Assembly (NCBI GenBank): GCA_015680685.1
Contig: MNCI01034769.1
Location: 387,136-417,245 of the forward strand
Source: Gnetum montanum
Lineage: Eukaryota; Streptophyta; Gnetopsida; Gnetales; Gnetaceae
Direction: 5' to 3'
Length of the DNA: 30,110 nt
The number at the start of each line of letters is the position of its first letter. Positions within the stretch are counted from its first letter, which is position 1. The position numbers and the translations under genes are program-made. Under the pieces are notes generated by a model that was not told the DNA's origin, made no database searches, and saw only the letters and a list, made by a program, of their open reading frames with translations. Below, piece by piece: positions 20,536 through 29,614 of the stretch.

Positions 20536-21112
20536 TGTCGCATCTCTTGAATTGCCTAGCACTAAGGCAAAGCTATCATAAGTCTTCACCCAGAAAAATG
20601 TAGAAGTAAAGAAATAATGGATATAACAATGCTATAACATTTGACATTATGCTTAGAGAAAATAATAGAGAAAGTGCAAAAAGAGAAAGAAAAGAATGCT
20701 TTATTAATATAGAATGAAGTATCTAGATCATGTTCTGAGAGTGTTCTTTAGGGTTTTTTTCCTTTGGCATCTATCCCTTATAGGCAATCTAGTAGTGCCA
20801 TCATGGTTAGGCCTACAACTAGCTAGAAGGGATGGCTAATCCATATCCTGTCCCACTTCACCCAGCTCTTGTGACTTGCCTATACTAACTCCACCACTCC
20901 ATGCTTGGCACAACCTCTAAGCCTAGGTATAAATTCCTTAGGTCAAACCCCCAAAGGATACCTCAAGAGACATGTTCATTATTACAATGCACCCCTTCGG
21001 TTCTCAATTACAAATACCCTTTTAGGTCTTGTTATGATAACAATAATCACTTGTTATGAAAAGGCACCATCTTCATTATGCAACAACATCATTCGGGAAT
21101 GGGGACATCACA
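20536..21112 (-). repeat. 3' LTR of the LARD-like element
   Basis: From 20638 it matches 24332 onward closely; blocks such as TTTGGCATCTATCCCTTA and CATGCTTGGCACAACCTCTA are shared. It ends GGGGACATCACA. The first 100 bp (20536-20637) are strongly diverged, so the left border rests on length and a weak TGTCGCATCTC match. Confidence 0.75.
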
Positions 21113-21116
21113 ATCT

Positions 21117-21125
21117 ACCCCCCTT
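21117..21125 (-). promoter_or_regulatory. Polypurine tract of the LARD-like element
   Basis: Minus strand AAGGGGGGT directly inside the 3' LTR. Confidence 0.65.
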
Positions 21126-22419
21126 AGATTTTGTTCATTCTCGAATGAATCCATGTTCACTGTCTCTTTTTCCAACTTGAATGTTTTCTTTCATGATCTT
21201 ATGCTCCAATAATTTGATTTCTCCTTTGAACTTGAAGTTGTTCTTTGCTTATTCTACAAAGGAAAATATATGTGAGAACAATATATGGAAAATTAAATAT
21301 TACCTTATGAATACTTACTTCATTTTCTAAGATAATGACAACCACCAATCACTAGTATTAACCAGACTCACAAAGTGCAACTCATATATGGTTACCCAAG
21401 TGAAGGTAGGGCAAATTCTATATTCCAAAATTTCATTCTTATTCTTGGTTTCTCTTCTGGATCATTTCTCTTCATGGGTATCATAGACCTTGTTGAAACA
21501 ATATTTTAAGACTCCATGTTGTTTTATCATATGTTTTGGTTGTATGATGGATTGATATACATTTTCTTGATCATTGAAGACCATTCTGTTTCATCAACTA
21601 ATACTAATACATCAACTGATTCTCCAACTAATTCTAGTAATATTTAGCTACATTATTTAATTTTAGTAATAGCAACTACATTATCCAAATCTTAATGACC
21701 TTTCTACACCCCCCCCCTTAAGACACTAACTTTGGTACTGTAACTAATGACATGCCATAGAGATCTTAAGGCTATTTGCAAAGGTTATTTTCCCAACAAG
21801 GCATAATTAGTTATTCTTATGTTGCCAACTTTTAAGGCACAATTTCATAATATCATCAAATTATCAGGTATTCGGATGATAAATCTAACCTTGCCATTAA
21901 GTTCAAAAGGGTGAAAAAATATTGGAAACAACTACTCATATGTTGAAAATAGAAACTGTAGGATCTAGTTATGATAAATTAAGCTTTGAGGTTCTTAATG
22001 CACTATATCTAGCAAGGCATCTAAACTAATTTTGGGGTTCCCTAAGACTAATCTAACTTCACCATTGTGTCTAGAAATTTGAAATCTATAGGAAATGACT
22101 CTTCGTTTATCAAATAAGGCTTCTAAATTTAAAAGCTATGGCTTCTAACGTTGAAGGCCTTTGGTGTGAAAAACAAAGATTCCCCCAAGGTCACCCATCC
22201 CAGTACTACTCCAAAATGAGCATACTTAATTATGGAATTCTTATCCTTGTTTCTACCAAGGCACTTGATTCCATTTTCGAACATTTTTATCACACATTCT
22301 TAATTTAAATTAACAATCTTCGAATGGAAATTTCTAAATTCTCTATCAATTGACTAATATTCCAAATTTTTTTGTTAGTTAATGAAAAAAATTGAATTTT
22401 CCATCAACTAATGGACAAT
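21126..22419 (-). other. Internal region of the LARD-like element, non-coding
   Basis: No domain is readable on either strand. A C9 run lies at about 21708. This part shows no similarity to pol genes that I can detect. Confidence 0.45.
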
Positions 22420-22740
22420 TGGAATTCACTAGAGGTGGTAGTGATCTGTAGCACCATCAATGTTCTCGAAGTGCTAAGGATGACAGTGATTCACAATGTC
22501 AACGGTGTCTACAAGCACCAGGGATGGTAGTGATCCATGGTGTCTACAAAGCTTCATAGGTGGTACTAATCCATGGTGCTAATGGTGTCCACGAGCACCA
22601 AGGATGGCAGTGATCCATAGTGCCATCAGTATCCACAGAGTGTTAGGGGTGGTAGTGATCTATGGCACCATCGGCATCCATGAAGTGCAGAGGGAGACAA
22701 TGATCTATGGTGTCATTGGTGTCCACAGGTACTATAGGTC
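22420..22740. repeat. 45-bp minisatellite, about seven units
   Basis: GTGATCxxTGGTGCC-type words recur at 22441, 22486, 22530, 22566, 22610, 22655 and 22700. Steps are 44-45 bp, except one 36-bp unit. Each unit also holds a GTGTCCACxAGCACCA-like part and an AGGGATGGTA-like part. The period equals 15 codons, and open stretches with 15-residue repeats exist on both strands. It is more GC-rich than its surroundings. Confidence 0.75.
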
Positions 22741-22959
22741 AGCAAAAATTACCACAAATTTTATGGTAATGATAGTGGCAATGGTGTAGGCAACAGTGGT
22801 AGTGGTGATGTAGGTAGAGGTTTCCCTTACTAGCATAGGCAGACAAAAATACAATGAGGGTTTTACAAACGTAGGCATCATAGCTATAGGTTCTAGGAAT
22901 GGGTGTGGTCCTTGCAGACTAGCGAATCATTATGACCTTGGCCTACACATGCAATAGCT

Positions 22960-23290
22960 CTACCGCATCATGTGCTTCATGCTAGAGAGCACCATAGTAG
23001 CACCGAGGTCAAGGTTGAGGTCTAACACACAGCATTTTCTTGTAGGATCAAACTCATTACCACCACTATATTTGGGGCCCAGATCTTTGATCACCAGAGT
23101 AGCAAGCTCGCAACCTTCTAGGCCATCTTCATAGACATGATGCATGTCATCAGTCATGCCAAACGTATCAAATTTCCTACCATTCCTTTGGGTGCTAGAC
23201 CTACAGGGCATGTGTAGGGAAGCTAAGGCTATGGCTACAAGTGACACAGTGGCAACGGATGGCGCAATGGCTAAAGGTAAAGGTAGGGGT
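22960..23290 (-). pseudogene. Open region of unknown origin inside the LARD-like element
   Basis: The minus strand is open for 95 codons from 23247 to 22960, and upstream in the same frame to a stop near 23290. Composition is balanced, with G-R-K-F-D-T-F-G-M, D-L-G-P-K-Y-S-G-G-N-E-F-D-P and C-C-V-L-D-L-N-L-D-L-G blocks, unlike the low-complexity frames around it. I do not recognise the family. It could be the decayed ORF of this element or a captured host gene piece. Its position just before the minisatellite on the same strand suggests that the repeat was once part of the same coding sequence. Confidence 0.35.
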
Positions 23291-23340
23291 TATGCCATTG
23301 AGCACACAGCCTTTGATGGATCAGCATAGCCTAATTTAGG

Positions 23341-24221
23341 GCTATGCAATCCTACAAAATTATTTTTTAATATTATTATATATTTTTTTTATTTATTTAT
23401 TTATTAAATATCTATATATATATATATTATTTTATTTATTTTTGAAAAGAAAGATTTTAAATCATTATGGGGGGGCTGGGTTTGAACCCACAACCTCTTG
23501 CTCTTCTCCCCCACCATCTCTTTTTTAAAATAATAATTTAATATTATTTTAATGCATGCATAACGAGGAACCTAAAGTAGCGACATCTTTCAAACCATAA
23601 GTCTAATTGAGACAAAATTTGTACCATTGGAATCATCTCGACGAGCACTATGCATTGGACATAATCTTAAAATTAAAAAAATGAAGTTTAATTTTTAAGA
23701 TCTTAAAAGATCCAACTAGCTTATTCTACCAAAACAACATTACCAAGTTGATATATGGAATACATGATGACTTATAAATGAACTAAAGGTGCTTAGGATA
23801 ATGAGTTTCAACAAAACATGATCAATTTCAAGTCATGGTTACTAACTTTTTGGAAGAAATTTAACAATGACCCTAATTAATTAATATTTATAGTATTAAC
23901 ATGGGTAAGAGTTGCCTGAACTAATATATCCTTGCCTTATCAACATCTGTTGCAATTGATTAATCTTAATAAGGCATAATCAGATCTTCATCAGTCAATG
24001 ATATCCATGAAAGAATTTTGGTTGGTGAGATCTATGTATTTTGTATATGCTTGATTCATTATTCACAAAATCAATGAAAAGGTATCTTTTGGCTTACATC
24101 ACATACATATGGTGCATCTTGTTCTAATTAATGGCTTTCCCTATGTTGTGGCTTCATGGTTCATCATCGGGTTCATGTTGTACTTGGTCCATAGTTTTGA
24201 ATGGTCCTTGGGTCATGGTTT
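23341..24221. other. Internal non-coding part of the LARD-like element near its 5' LTR
   Basis: AT-rich, with TATTTATTTATTTATT and an AT dinucleotide run at 23380-23440. No coding is readable. Confidence 0.45.
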
Positions 24222-24235
24222 GCTCTCATACCAAG
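24222..24235 (-). promoter_or_regulatory. Primer binding site of the LARD-like element, tRNA-iMet type
   Basis: Minus strand CTTGGTATGAGAGC, immediately next to the 5' LTR. One base differs from the common TGGTATCAGAGC core. Confidence 0.7.
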
Positions 24236-24805
24236 TGTGACATCCCATTCCCAAATGTCATGGGAAACATCAAATATACATTATATTAGGCATTATGTGT
24301 AATAAGACAATATACCAAATGCCAAATATATGTAGCATTTGACATTATGTGTGAAGAAAATAATAAAGTATAGAAAGAGAAAGAAAATAATGCTTTACTG
24401 ATATAGAATGGAGTATCTAGATCATGTTCTAAAAGTGTTCCTTAGGGATTTCTTCCTTTGGCATCTATCCCTTAAAGGCAATCTAGCACTACATCACAAT
24501 TAGGCCTATAAATAACTAAAAGGAATGACTAGTCCACTTTTTGTCCCACTTCACCCAACTCCTATGACTTGCCTATATCAACTCTACTGCTCCATGCTTG
24601 GCACAACCTCTAAGCTTGGGTATAAATTCCTTAGGTTAAACCTGCAAAGGTTACCTCAAGAGACATGTTTTTTATTACAATTCACCCTTTCAGGTCTCAA
24701 TTACAACTACCCTTTCGAGTCTTATTATGAAAACAATAATCATTTGTTATGAAGACGCACCATCTTTGTTATGTAGCAGCATCATTTGGGAATGGGGATG
24801 TGATA
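24236..24805 (-). repeat. 5' LTR of the LARD-like element
   Basis: On the plus strand it begins TGTGACATCCCATTCCC and ends GGGAATGGGGATGTGATA, a near-perfect inverted repeat of its own start. It is the better preserved of the two copies at its left end. Confidence 0.8.
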
Positions 24806-24819
24806 ATGTCTATGTTGGT

Positions 24820-25190
24820 TTTCTATTTTTCCTCTATTGTATCCCAACATAAAGATGCATGACAAGGTCTATCCTACAATGCTTCATACAGTATTGATTT
24901 TCAGTTAGCTTGATAACTATTATTGTAAGCAAATCCTATCAAAGAAATAACTCTATTACAAATATTTTTATAGTCTAAAGTACAAGCTCTAAGGATATTC
25001 TTTAAAATATTATTCATCCTCTCTATTTAATTGAATTTTATTCATAAACCTAATCCTTACACTTCAACTAGTTTTAATTGTCCATTGAAAATAACTAATC
25101 CTCCATTGAAAAAGATATTATCTTCTCTTGATACCAAGGGTTTGACAGTTATTGAGAGGTAATCTCATTATTTTTACAAAAAAATGTTCT
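24820..25190 (-). pseudogene. Gypsy integrase fragment, minus strand
   Basis: The minus strand reads I-E-R-M-N-N-I-L-K-N-I-L-R-A-C (near 25010), then L-I-G-F-A-Y-N-N-S-Y-Q (near 24920) and Y-E-A-L-x-D-R-P-C-H-A-S-L-C-W-D (near 24865). This is the end of the integrase core and the following block of Gypsy elements (relatives read ...F-A-Y-N-N-S-Y... and ...C-R-S-P-x-C-W). Weaker traces of the preceding core (V-K-I-M-R-L-P-L near 25180) extend it. It belongs to a different, more chromovirus-like Gypsy element than the pol at 14400-17990. It runs up to the LARD LTR, so the LARD probably inserted into it. Confidence 0.7.
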
Positions 25191-25598
25191 TTATATATAT
25201 AAAAGAACACCTCCATTAATCACATGTTTTAAAGTATGGTTCATAACCATAAATGGTCTTTGAAATGATATATTCCTTAATAGGTTGACAATAATAAAAT
25301 GAAGGAGCACTAAACTCCAATCAAATACAGACTTAGCTTATCAACCCAAATTAGGATCAATAAGGGTATAAATAAATAATGCTAGCTTACCAATAGATTT
25401 GATTAAATACAAATGATATGGAAGAAACTTAAGTGATATAAGTATAGTTTAAACAAATATAAGAACAATGATTGATAATGAATCAATATGTGGAAAAGGA
25501 TTTTGGTTTTCACTTCCTAATGAACAAAACTACTTTATTAAATAAATTGACAAAGTTCACTCATTAAGGAAGGCCAAAATCTACAACAATGTGAGATA
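25191..25598. other. Unassigned DNA between the integrase fragment and the LTR
   Basis: No coding or repeat recognised. It is probably older target DNA of the element to its right. Confidence 0.35.
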
Positions 25599-25958
25599 TG
25601 ATGAGTGGTGAAAGGTACCCCTATGCTCAACCATATGAATCATAAATCGTTCATGCATAATCTGGTCAAATTCCACAGACTCTATGTCTTCCAGTACACT
25701 AGTCATCTAAGAAGTGAACCTTGCCCTAATGGTCATTTGTTGTCTTTCCAATTACATTTGTGATGTACAAAGGTATGTTTAAGTGTAATCAAGGCATATG
25801 ATTTTTATTATTTTATGTTTTATGTTCCATAGTACTTTAAGTAGAAAGATGAATTAATTTAATAACTAATTTAATTTAACTAATTAACTAGTCTCTAACT
25901 AATCCTAACATAAGTATCTGATCTCACTTTTCGTACACATCCTGAACCCTCGTATCCA

Positions 25959-26030
25959 CTACTGAGTTACCAAGCACTATGCTACTGGGTGAATCAAGCA
26001 ATAACACTACTGGGATTACCAAGCAAATAC
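25959..26030 (-). repeat. Short tandem repeat in the LTR, three units of 23-25 bp
   Basis: On the plus strand CTACTGAGTTACCAAGCA (25959), CTACTGGGTGAATCAAGCA (25982) and CTACTGGGATTACCAAGCA (26007). The counterpart is at 4449-4516. Confidence 0.65.
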
Positions 26031-26380
26031 ATGTTTATGCTCAAAATAATCATATTTATGTGCTTAATCAATTTAGCTTAATTGATTAACTAATTGCTTA
26101 AAGTCTAATTGAGCTTAATTAATGGCATATTTAATGAAAATAATAAATTCATAAATAAATCATTAATCTATTCTAAGTTCTGCAAGGTTTAATCAAAAGG
26201 CTCATCTTTATTGTCATACACACTGGTGTGGTTTAGGTACAACAATGCTCAAATAAATATCCATACACTTTCTAACTCCTACTACAGGTGCTCAAAGAAA
26301 TATTCTAGCTCTCCAATGGAAAAATTGCAAGAGCTCTACTACAACTATGACCCTCTCCCCATAAACATGGTTGTGAGCTT

Positions 26381-26390
26381 GTATTTATAG
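26381..26390 (-). promoter_or_regulatory. TATA box of the minus-strand LTR
   Basis: Minus strand CTATAAATAC after a run of A, 38 bp downstream of the palindrome. Confidence 0.6.
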
Positions 26391-26425
26391 TTTTTTTTGT
26401 TGGGCTACATCAACAAGGCCCCATA

Positions 26426-26445
26426 GACATAGCAAATGCTATGTC
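26426..26445 (-). promoter_or_regulatory. Perfect palindrome upstream of the TATA box
   Basis: GACATAGCATTTGCTATGTC on the minus strand: two 9-base arms around TT. The counterpart at 4068-4083 keeps the symmetry with a G-C pair replaced by T-A. Confidence 0.6.
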
Positions 26446-26538
26446 AACGTACCCCTATTAAGAGGGCAACACCACATAAATGGGGCCCTATAAATGAGGG
26501 CCTATCGACAAGGCCTCATCAATGGGGGCCCATCAACA

Positions 26539-26801
26539 CAACACTTTGATGCTCATCATACCTCCACGACTAAATGAAAACTTTTCATCATGTTCCTTTA
26601 CAAAATTGGAAAGGTATGGAATTATTGACTAACTTCTAACATAATAAATTGACTTGACAAAACTAAGTGCAACACTTTGATGTTCATCATACTCCCACAA
26701 CTAAATGTAAACTTGTCATCGAGTTCCTTTACAAAATTGGAAAGTTATGGAACTATTGACTAACTCTTAACCTAACAAACTAACTTTAACAAAACTGAGT
26801 G
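26539..26801. repeat. 131-bp tandem duplication in the LTR U3
   Basis: Unit 1 is 26539-26669 and unit 2 is 26670-26801, both starting CAACACTTTGATG and ending AAAACT(A/G)AGTG. They are similar throughout, with scattered substitutions. Confidence 0.85.
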
Positions 26802-26925
26802 CCTTGGTGTAGAAATCAACACATTGCAAAAATTATGGTGTTCATAACAAAAAATTGAACATCATGATATAACTACATAAAATTGGATAGCACATCCTCT
26901 AATGGCATAAAGGTGATGAAGAACA

Positions 26926-29614
26926 TCAGACAGTCCCAGGTAGTGGAGGCTCCTAAGGTTCTAAAAGACCTTCATCATCTTCGGGCACATGCGGTGACTA
27001 AGGGAGCTGCGGTTGTCCTACTATAGTTGCAAACTCCGATGGAAGATAAAAGGCATCTAGTAACACCTTCATCTTCTTCTCCTTACTCACAGTCCACATG
27101 GCATCTTCAATGTGGGCTGGAATGGGGGTATCCTACACATAGGACATTACCGAGAATAACTTCTTTACATTGACAAACCAAGCAATGAACTATTTGCATT
27201 CAATATCAAACAACATTACTGCATTCTACAACTCTTGGTAGTCATTCAACCTTCTGGCTAGGTTCTCGATAATAGATCTTTGATCAATGTATTTACCCTT
27301 GGGAACTTCAAGTCCAGCATTTTCCACCATAAGCTTTTGCTTGGTGTCTTTGTGATGCTTGAACTCAGCCTCATACAACATGTATGAGCTCTCCACCTGC
27401 TTCTATAGTTCTAATCATGGTCATTTGGTAGTCAACATGGCTAGATTTACATATCAAAGATTGGTGAGCTTCATGTATTTCCTCATCTCCTCAATCTGCA
27501 ACTCCTTCATGCAAATTTGTGTCCATTTGTAGGCATCTATCCCATCAATGATAGGTTTCTACAATTCTCTTTCTTGATGGAGTTTTTGGAGGGTTTTATT
27601 TACTCTCACTTTGCCAACTGGATGTGTTTTTCATTCACTTCTTTCTGTAGATTAACTTAATCTTTGTAATGATCTTTGACTCTCTCAAATTTGAGAGCCT
27701 CTGATTTCTAGGCAGCTACCTCTATTGCAATCTTCTAGTAAAGGGCGCGAACCTCCTCCATGGAGAGGTTTCTATTTTTAAATTTCAATCTTCTTAGCTC
27801 TATGTTTGCTCTATCCAGTTGCTCCTACTATTGATAGATGAAGTCAGTTAATTGTTGTTTGTACTGATCAACATTCTATAGGTGATGGTTCTCTGTGGTC
27901 AATTGTAAACTCTCTTAGTGGGTCTAATCTAATGCCTTTTGAATTTTGTGTTATGTAGCTTTTTCCAAGGATCGATAGAACACTACTGTTTCTATCACAC
28001 CCTTAACCCCTTTCAATCTAGTGTGAAGCTATTCAAGAGCTTCATCTCTCATCAATGCGAAGTTGAAAAATGTAGGGTCAAAAATTTGGGCTCTTAATTT
28101 GATAACTTTATTAACCAAGCATTCATTCAACTCCTTGGTCATTTTGAGTTGCCCCTTCAAGATGATGTTTTTTCCCCTTGCCTCTAGTAGCTCTAATTGG
28201 TTTGTAATAATACTGTCTAGACGATCAAAGACATTTGAAAATGATTGCTCAATTCCCACCAATCAATGTAGTGGTTCTTCATTCTATGCTACATTTATTT
28301 TACCACTTGTGACCCCTACAAACGTTTGCACATCCTTGAGTACAATGACCTCTAGTACTGATGTTGTAGGTGTGTTGAGTGTTTTGGCAATTCAATCAGC
28401 AACAACCTATGATGTTGCCGCTTTCCCTTAGTCTTGCATCACTAATACTATTGCTCCCTCACCTTCCTCCAAGCACACCAAGAAGGTCATGATGTTCCCA
28501 AAGAATTCTAGGAGTAGCTGCTACTCTGTGAGAGATATTGTAACCTCTCTAGTGCTAGGATTTAATTCTATAGACAACTACATTCTTTGAACTGAGAAAA
28601 TAGATCCACCTCCACCCATCAAGTTGATTTTTTGGGCCACCTCATTTAGGTGACTCATTATTGGTCAGTACATAGATGAATCCTTGCCACTTATGCCTCC
28701 TTGTTGCTCTTGTTCACTCAAGAGTCATTTTTCGTATTCGTGCAACTATTGGGCTATTGTAGTGACATCCAAAATAGTTGTTTAAGTAGCAAGTGGAGGT
28801 GGTGGCTACTACTCCTCTTCTTAAATGATTATTGCAGGCATTTTTTCTTTCTCATTTTTACCCAATTAGTAGTCAGGGCATGCCTAATAGCATCATTCAT
28901 ATAAGAGACTATTCCTCCCCTTCGATAAAGTTTTCTAATGAGGCATGAGAAGGGGAGTGCGTTTCTTCCACGTTCATTTTCTTTAAATCACTTATCTATC
29001 TCTAGATAGATCAACTGTGGAAGATTACTAAGGAATCTCCCACTTAGAGTGGTACATAAATAAGCAAAAAAGGCAATGATTTAACTAAGTCTCACCATTG
29101 AATTTAGGTCAAAGGTCATAATATTTTTGTGGATCCTTTCTAGCAGTGTGAGTACACCAAATACCTTGTGGTTGACACCATAGCATCATTTCACCCATTC
29201 TTTCTTAATGCTAGGGTTTGCCTGCATTGGAATCTCACTGAGACTTAGCCCTATTTCTAGCAACCTAACCACTTCAACAATGGCCTACACTAAGTAGGAC
29301 ACTAATATGTCCTTGATTTTGACTATTGATCCAACCTACCTATTATTCCAAAATAAAAATGTCTCTCCCATGTACCACTCCTCAGTGAAAGTCATGATTA
29401 GCCACATGGGAGAGGTCTTTAGTTGTTCCTACACTTTTTTTGGTGCTTATTCCAAGAAAGGGCCAAAGTTTAACTCTTGGAGCATCATTTTTTGAACCTC
29501 CCTCAATCTAATTTGATTTAAGTAGGCCTCTATCAAGGTCACCTTTAGATTTTCTTATTGAGATAGTGCATCATCCCGATGGGAATGTTTTTGTTACTAT
29601 TGCTAGTTCTGGAA
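26926..29614 (-). pseudogene. Long coding relic: plant-transposon-protein-like N-terminus plus coiled coil
   Basis: One protein of about 890 codons can be followed from a Gln-rich start near 29610 to a stop at 26926-26928. Two frame changes are seen (near 28850 and near 27600) and point stops, many TAG. The first part (29560-28860) contains L-N-F-G-P-F-L-E, F-T-E-E-W-Y-M-G-E-T-F-L-F-W-N, L-L-E-I-G-L-S-L-S-E-I-P-M and Y-M-N-D-A-I-R-H-A-L-T-T-N-W, and resembles the 'putative plant transposon protein' type. The second part has a Pro run (near 28800), S-E-Q-E-Q-Q-G-G, L-L-E-F-F-G-N-I-M-T-F-L (near 28500) and then about 400 residues of charged, heptad-like sequence (28260-27050). It ends with an acidic, Pro-rich tail. 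No catalytic motif is recognised. It sits just upstream of an LTR on the same strand, so I take it as the internal ORF of a non-autonomous Gypsy-type element. Confidence 0.6.

Larger units (their letters stand above)
20536..24805 (-). mobile_element. LTR retroelement without recognised pol (LARD-like), minus strand
   Basis: Two similar LTRs (20536-21112 and 24236-24805) bound about 3.1 kb. On the minus strand the right LTR is the 5' one: directly inside it (24222-24235) the minus strand reads CTTGGTATGAGAGC, close to the tRNA-iMet primer site TGGTATCAGAGC. At the other end, just inside the left LTR (21117-21125), the minus strand reads AAGGGGGGT, a polypurine tract. LTR ends show short inverted repeats (TGTGACATCCCATTCCC / GGGAATGGGGATGTGATA). 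No RT, integrase or gag signature was found inside. It holds a 45-bp minisatellite and a short open region of unknown origin. No clear target duplication is visible (GTCAT left, ATGTC right). Confidence 0.75.
25599..26824 (-). mobile_element. 3' LTR of a non-autonomous Gypsy-type element, minus strand
   Basis: Read on the minus strand, it contains a duplicated 131-bp U3 block, GGGCCC-rich words, a 20-base palindrome (26426-26445), a TATA box CTATAAATAC (26390-26381), the 23-25 bp TTGGTA repeat (26030-25959), GGTTCAGGATGTGTAC (25948), AATTGGAAAGACAA (25756) and the end CACCACTCATCA at 25599. The order and spacing match the LTR at 4040-4857, so they are the same family. The upstream border (about 26824) is chosen at a TGTTG start and is uncertain. 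The coding relic at 26926-29614 lies directly upstream on the same strand. Confidence 0.65.

Noticed and set aside
20905-21180. 91-codon plus-strand frame
   Set aside because: It lies inside the LARD 3' LTR and runs across the LTR border; the other LTR breaks it.
22420-22740. CRISPR-like array (seven evenly spaced repeats)
   Set aside because: Units are directly adjacent and similar over their whole length with no distinct spacers; the context is eukaryotic.
23468-23520. GGGTTTGAACCC resembling a tRNA B box, possible tRNA or SINE head
   Set aside because: No matching A box at the right distance, no cloverleaf and no A-rich tail. The word is self-complementary and occurs by chance in plant repeats.
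25120-25140. Minus-strand CTTGGTATCAAGAG resembling a tRNA-Met primer site
   Set aside because: It lies inside the integrase fragment and no LTR end is next to it.
28063-28431. 122-codon plus-strand open frame
   Set aside because: It is the opposite strand of the long minus-strand coding relic, which has family-like blocks and continues for kilobases; the plus frame has no support.
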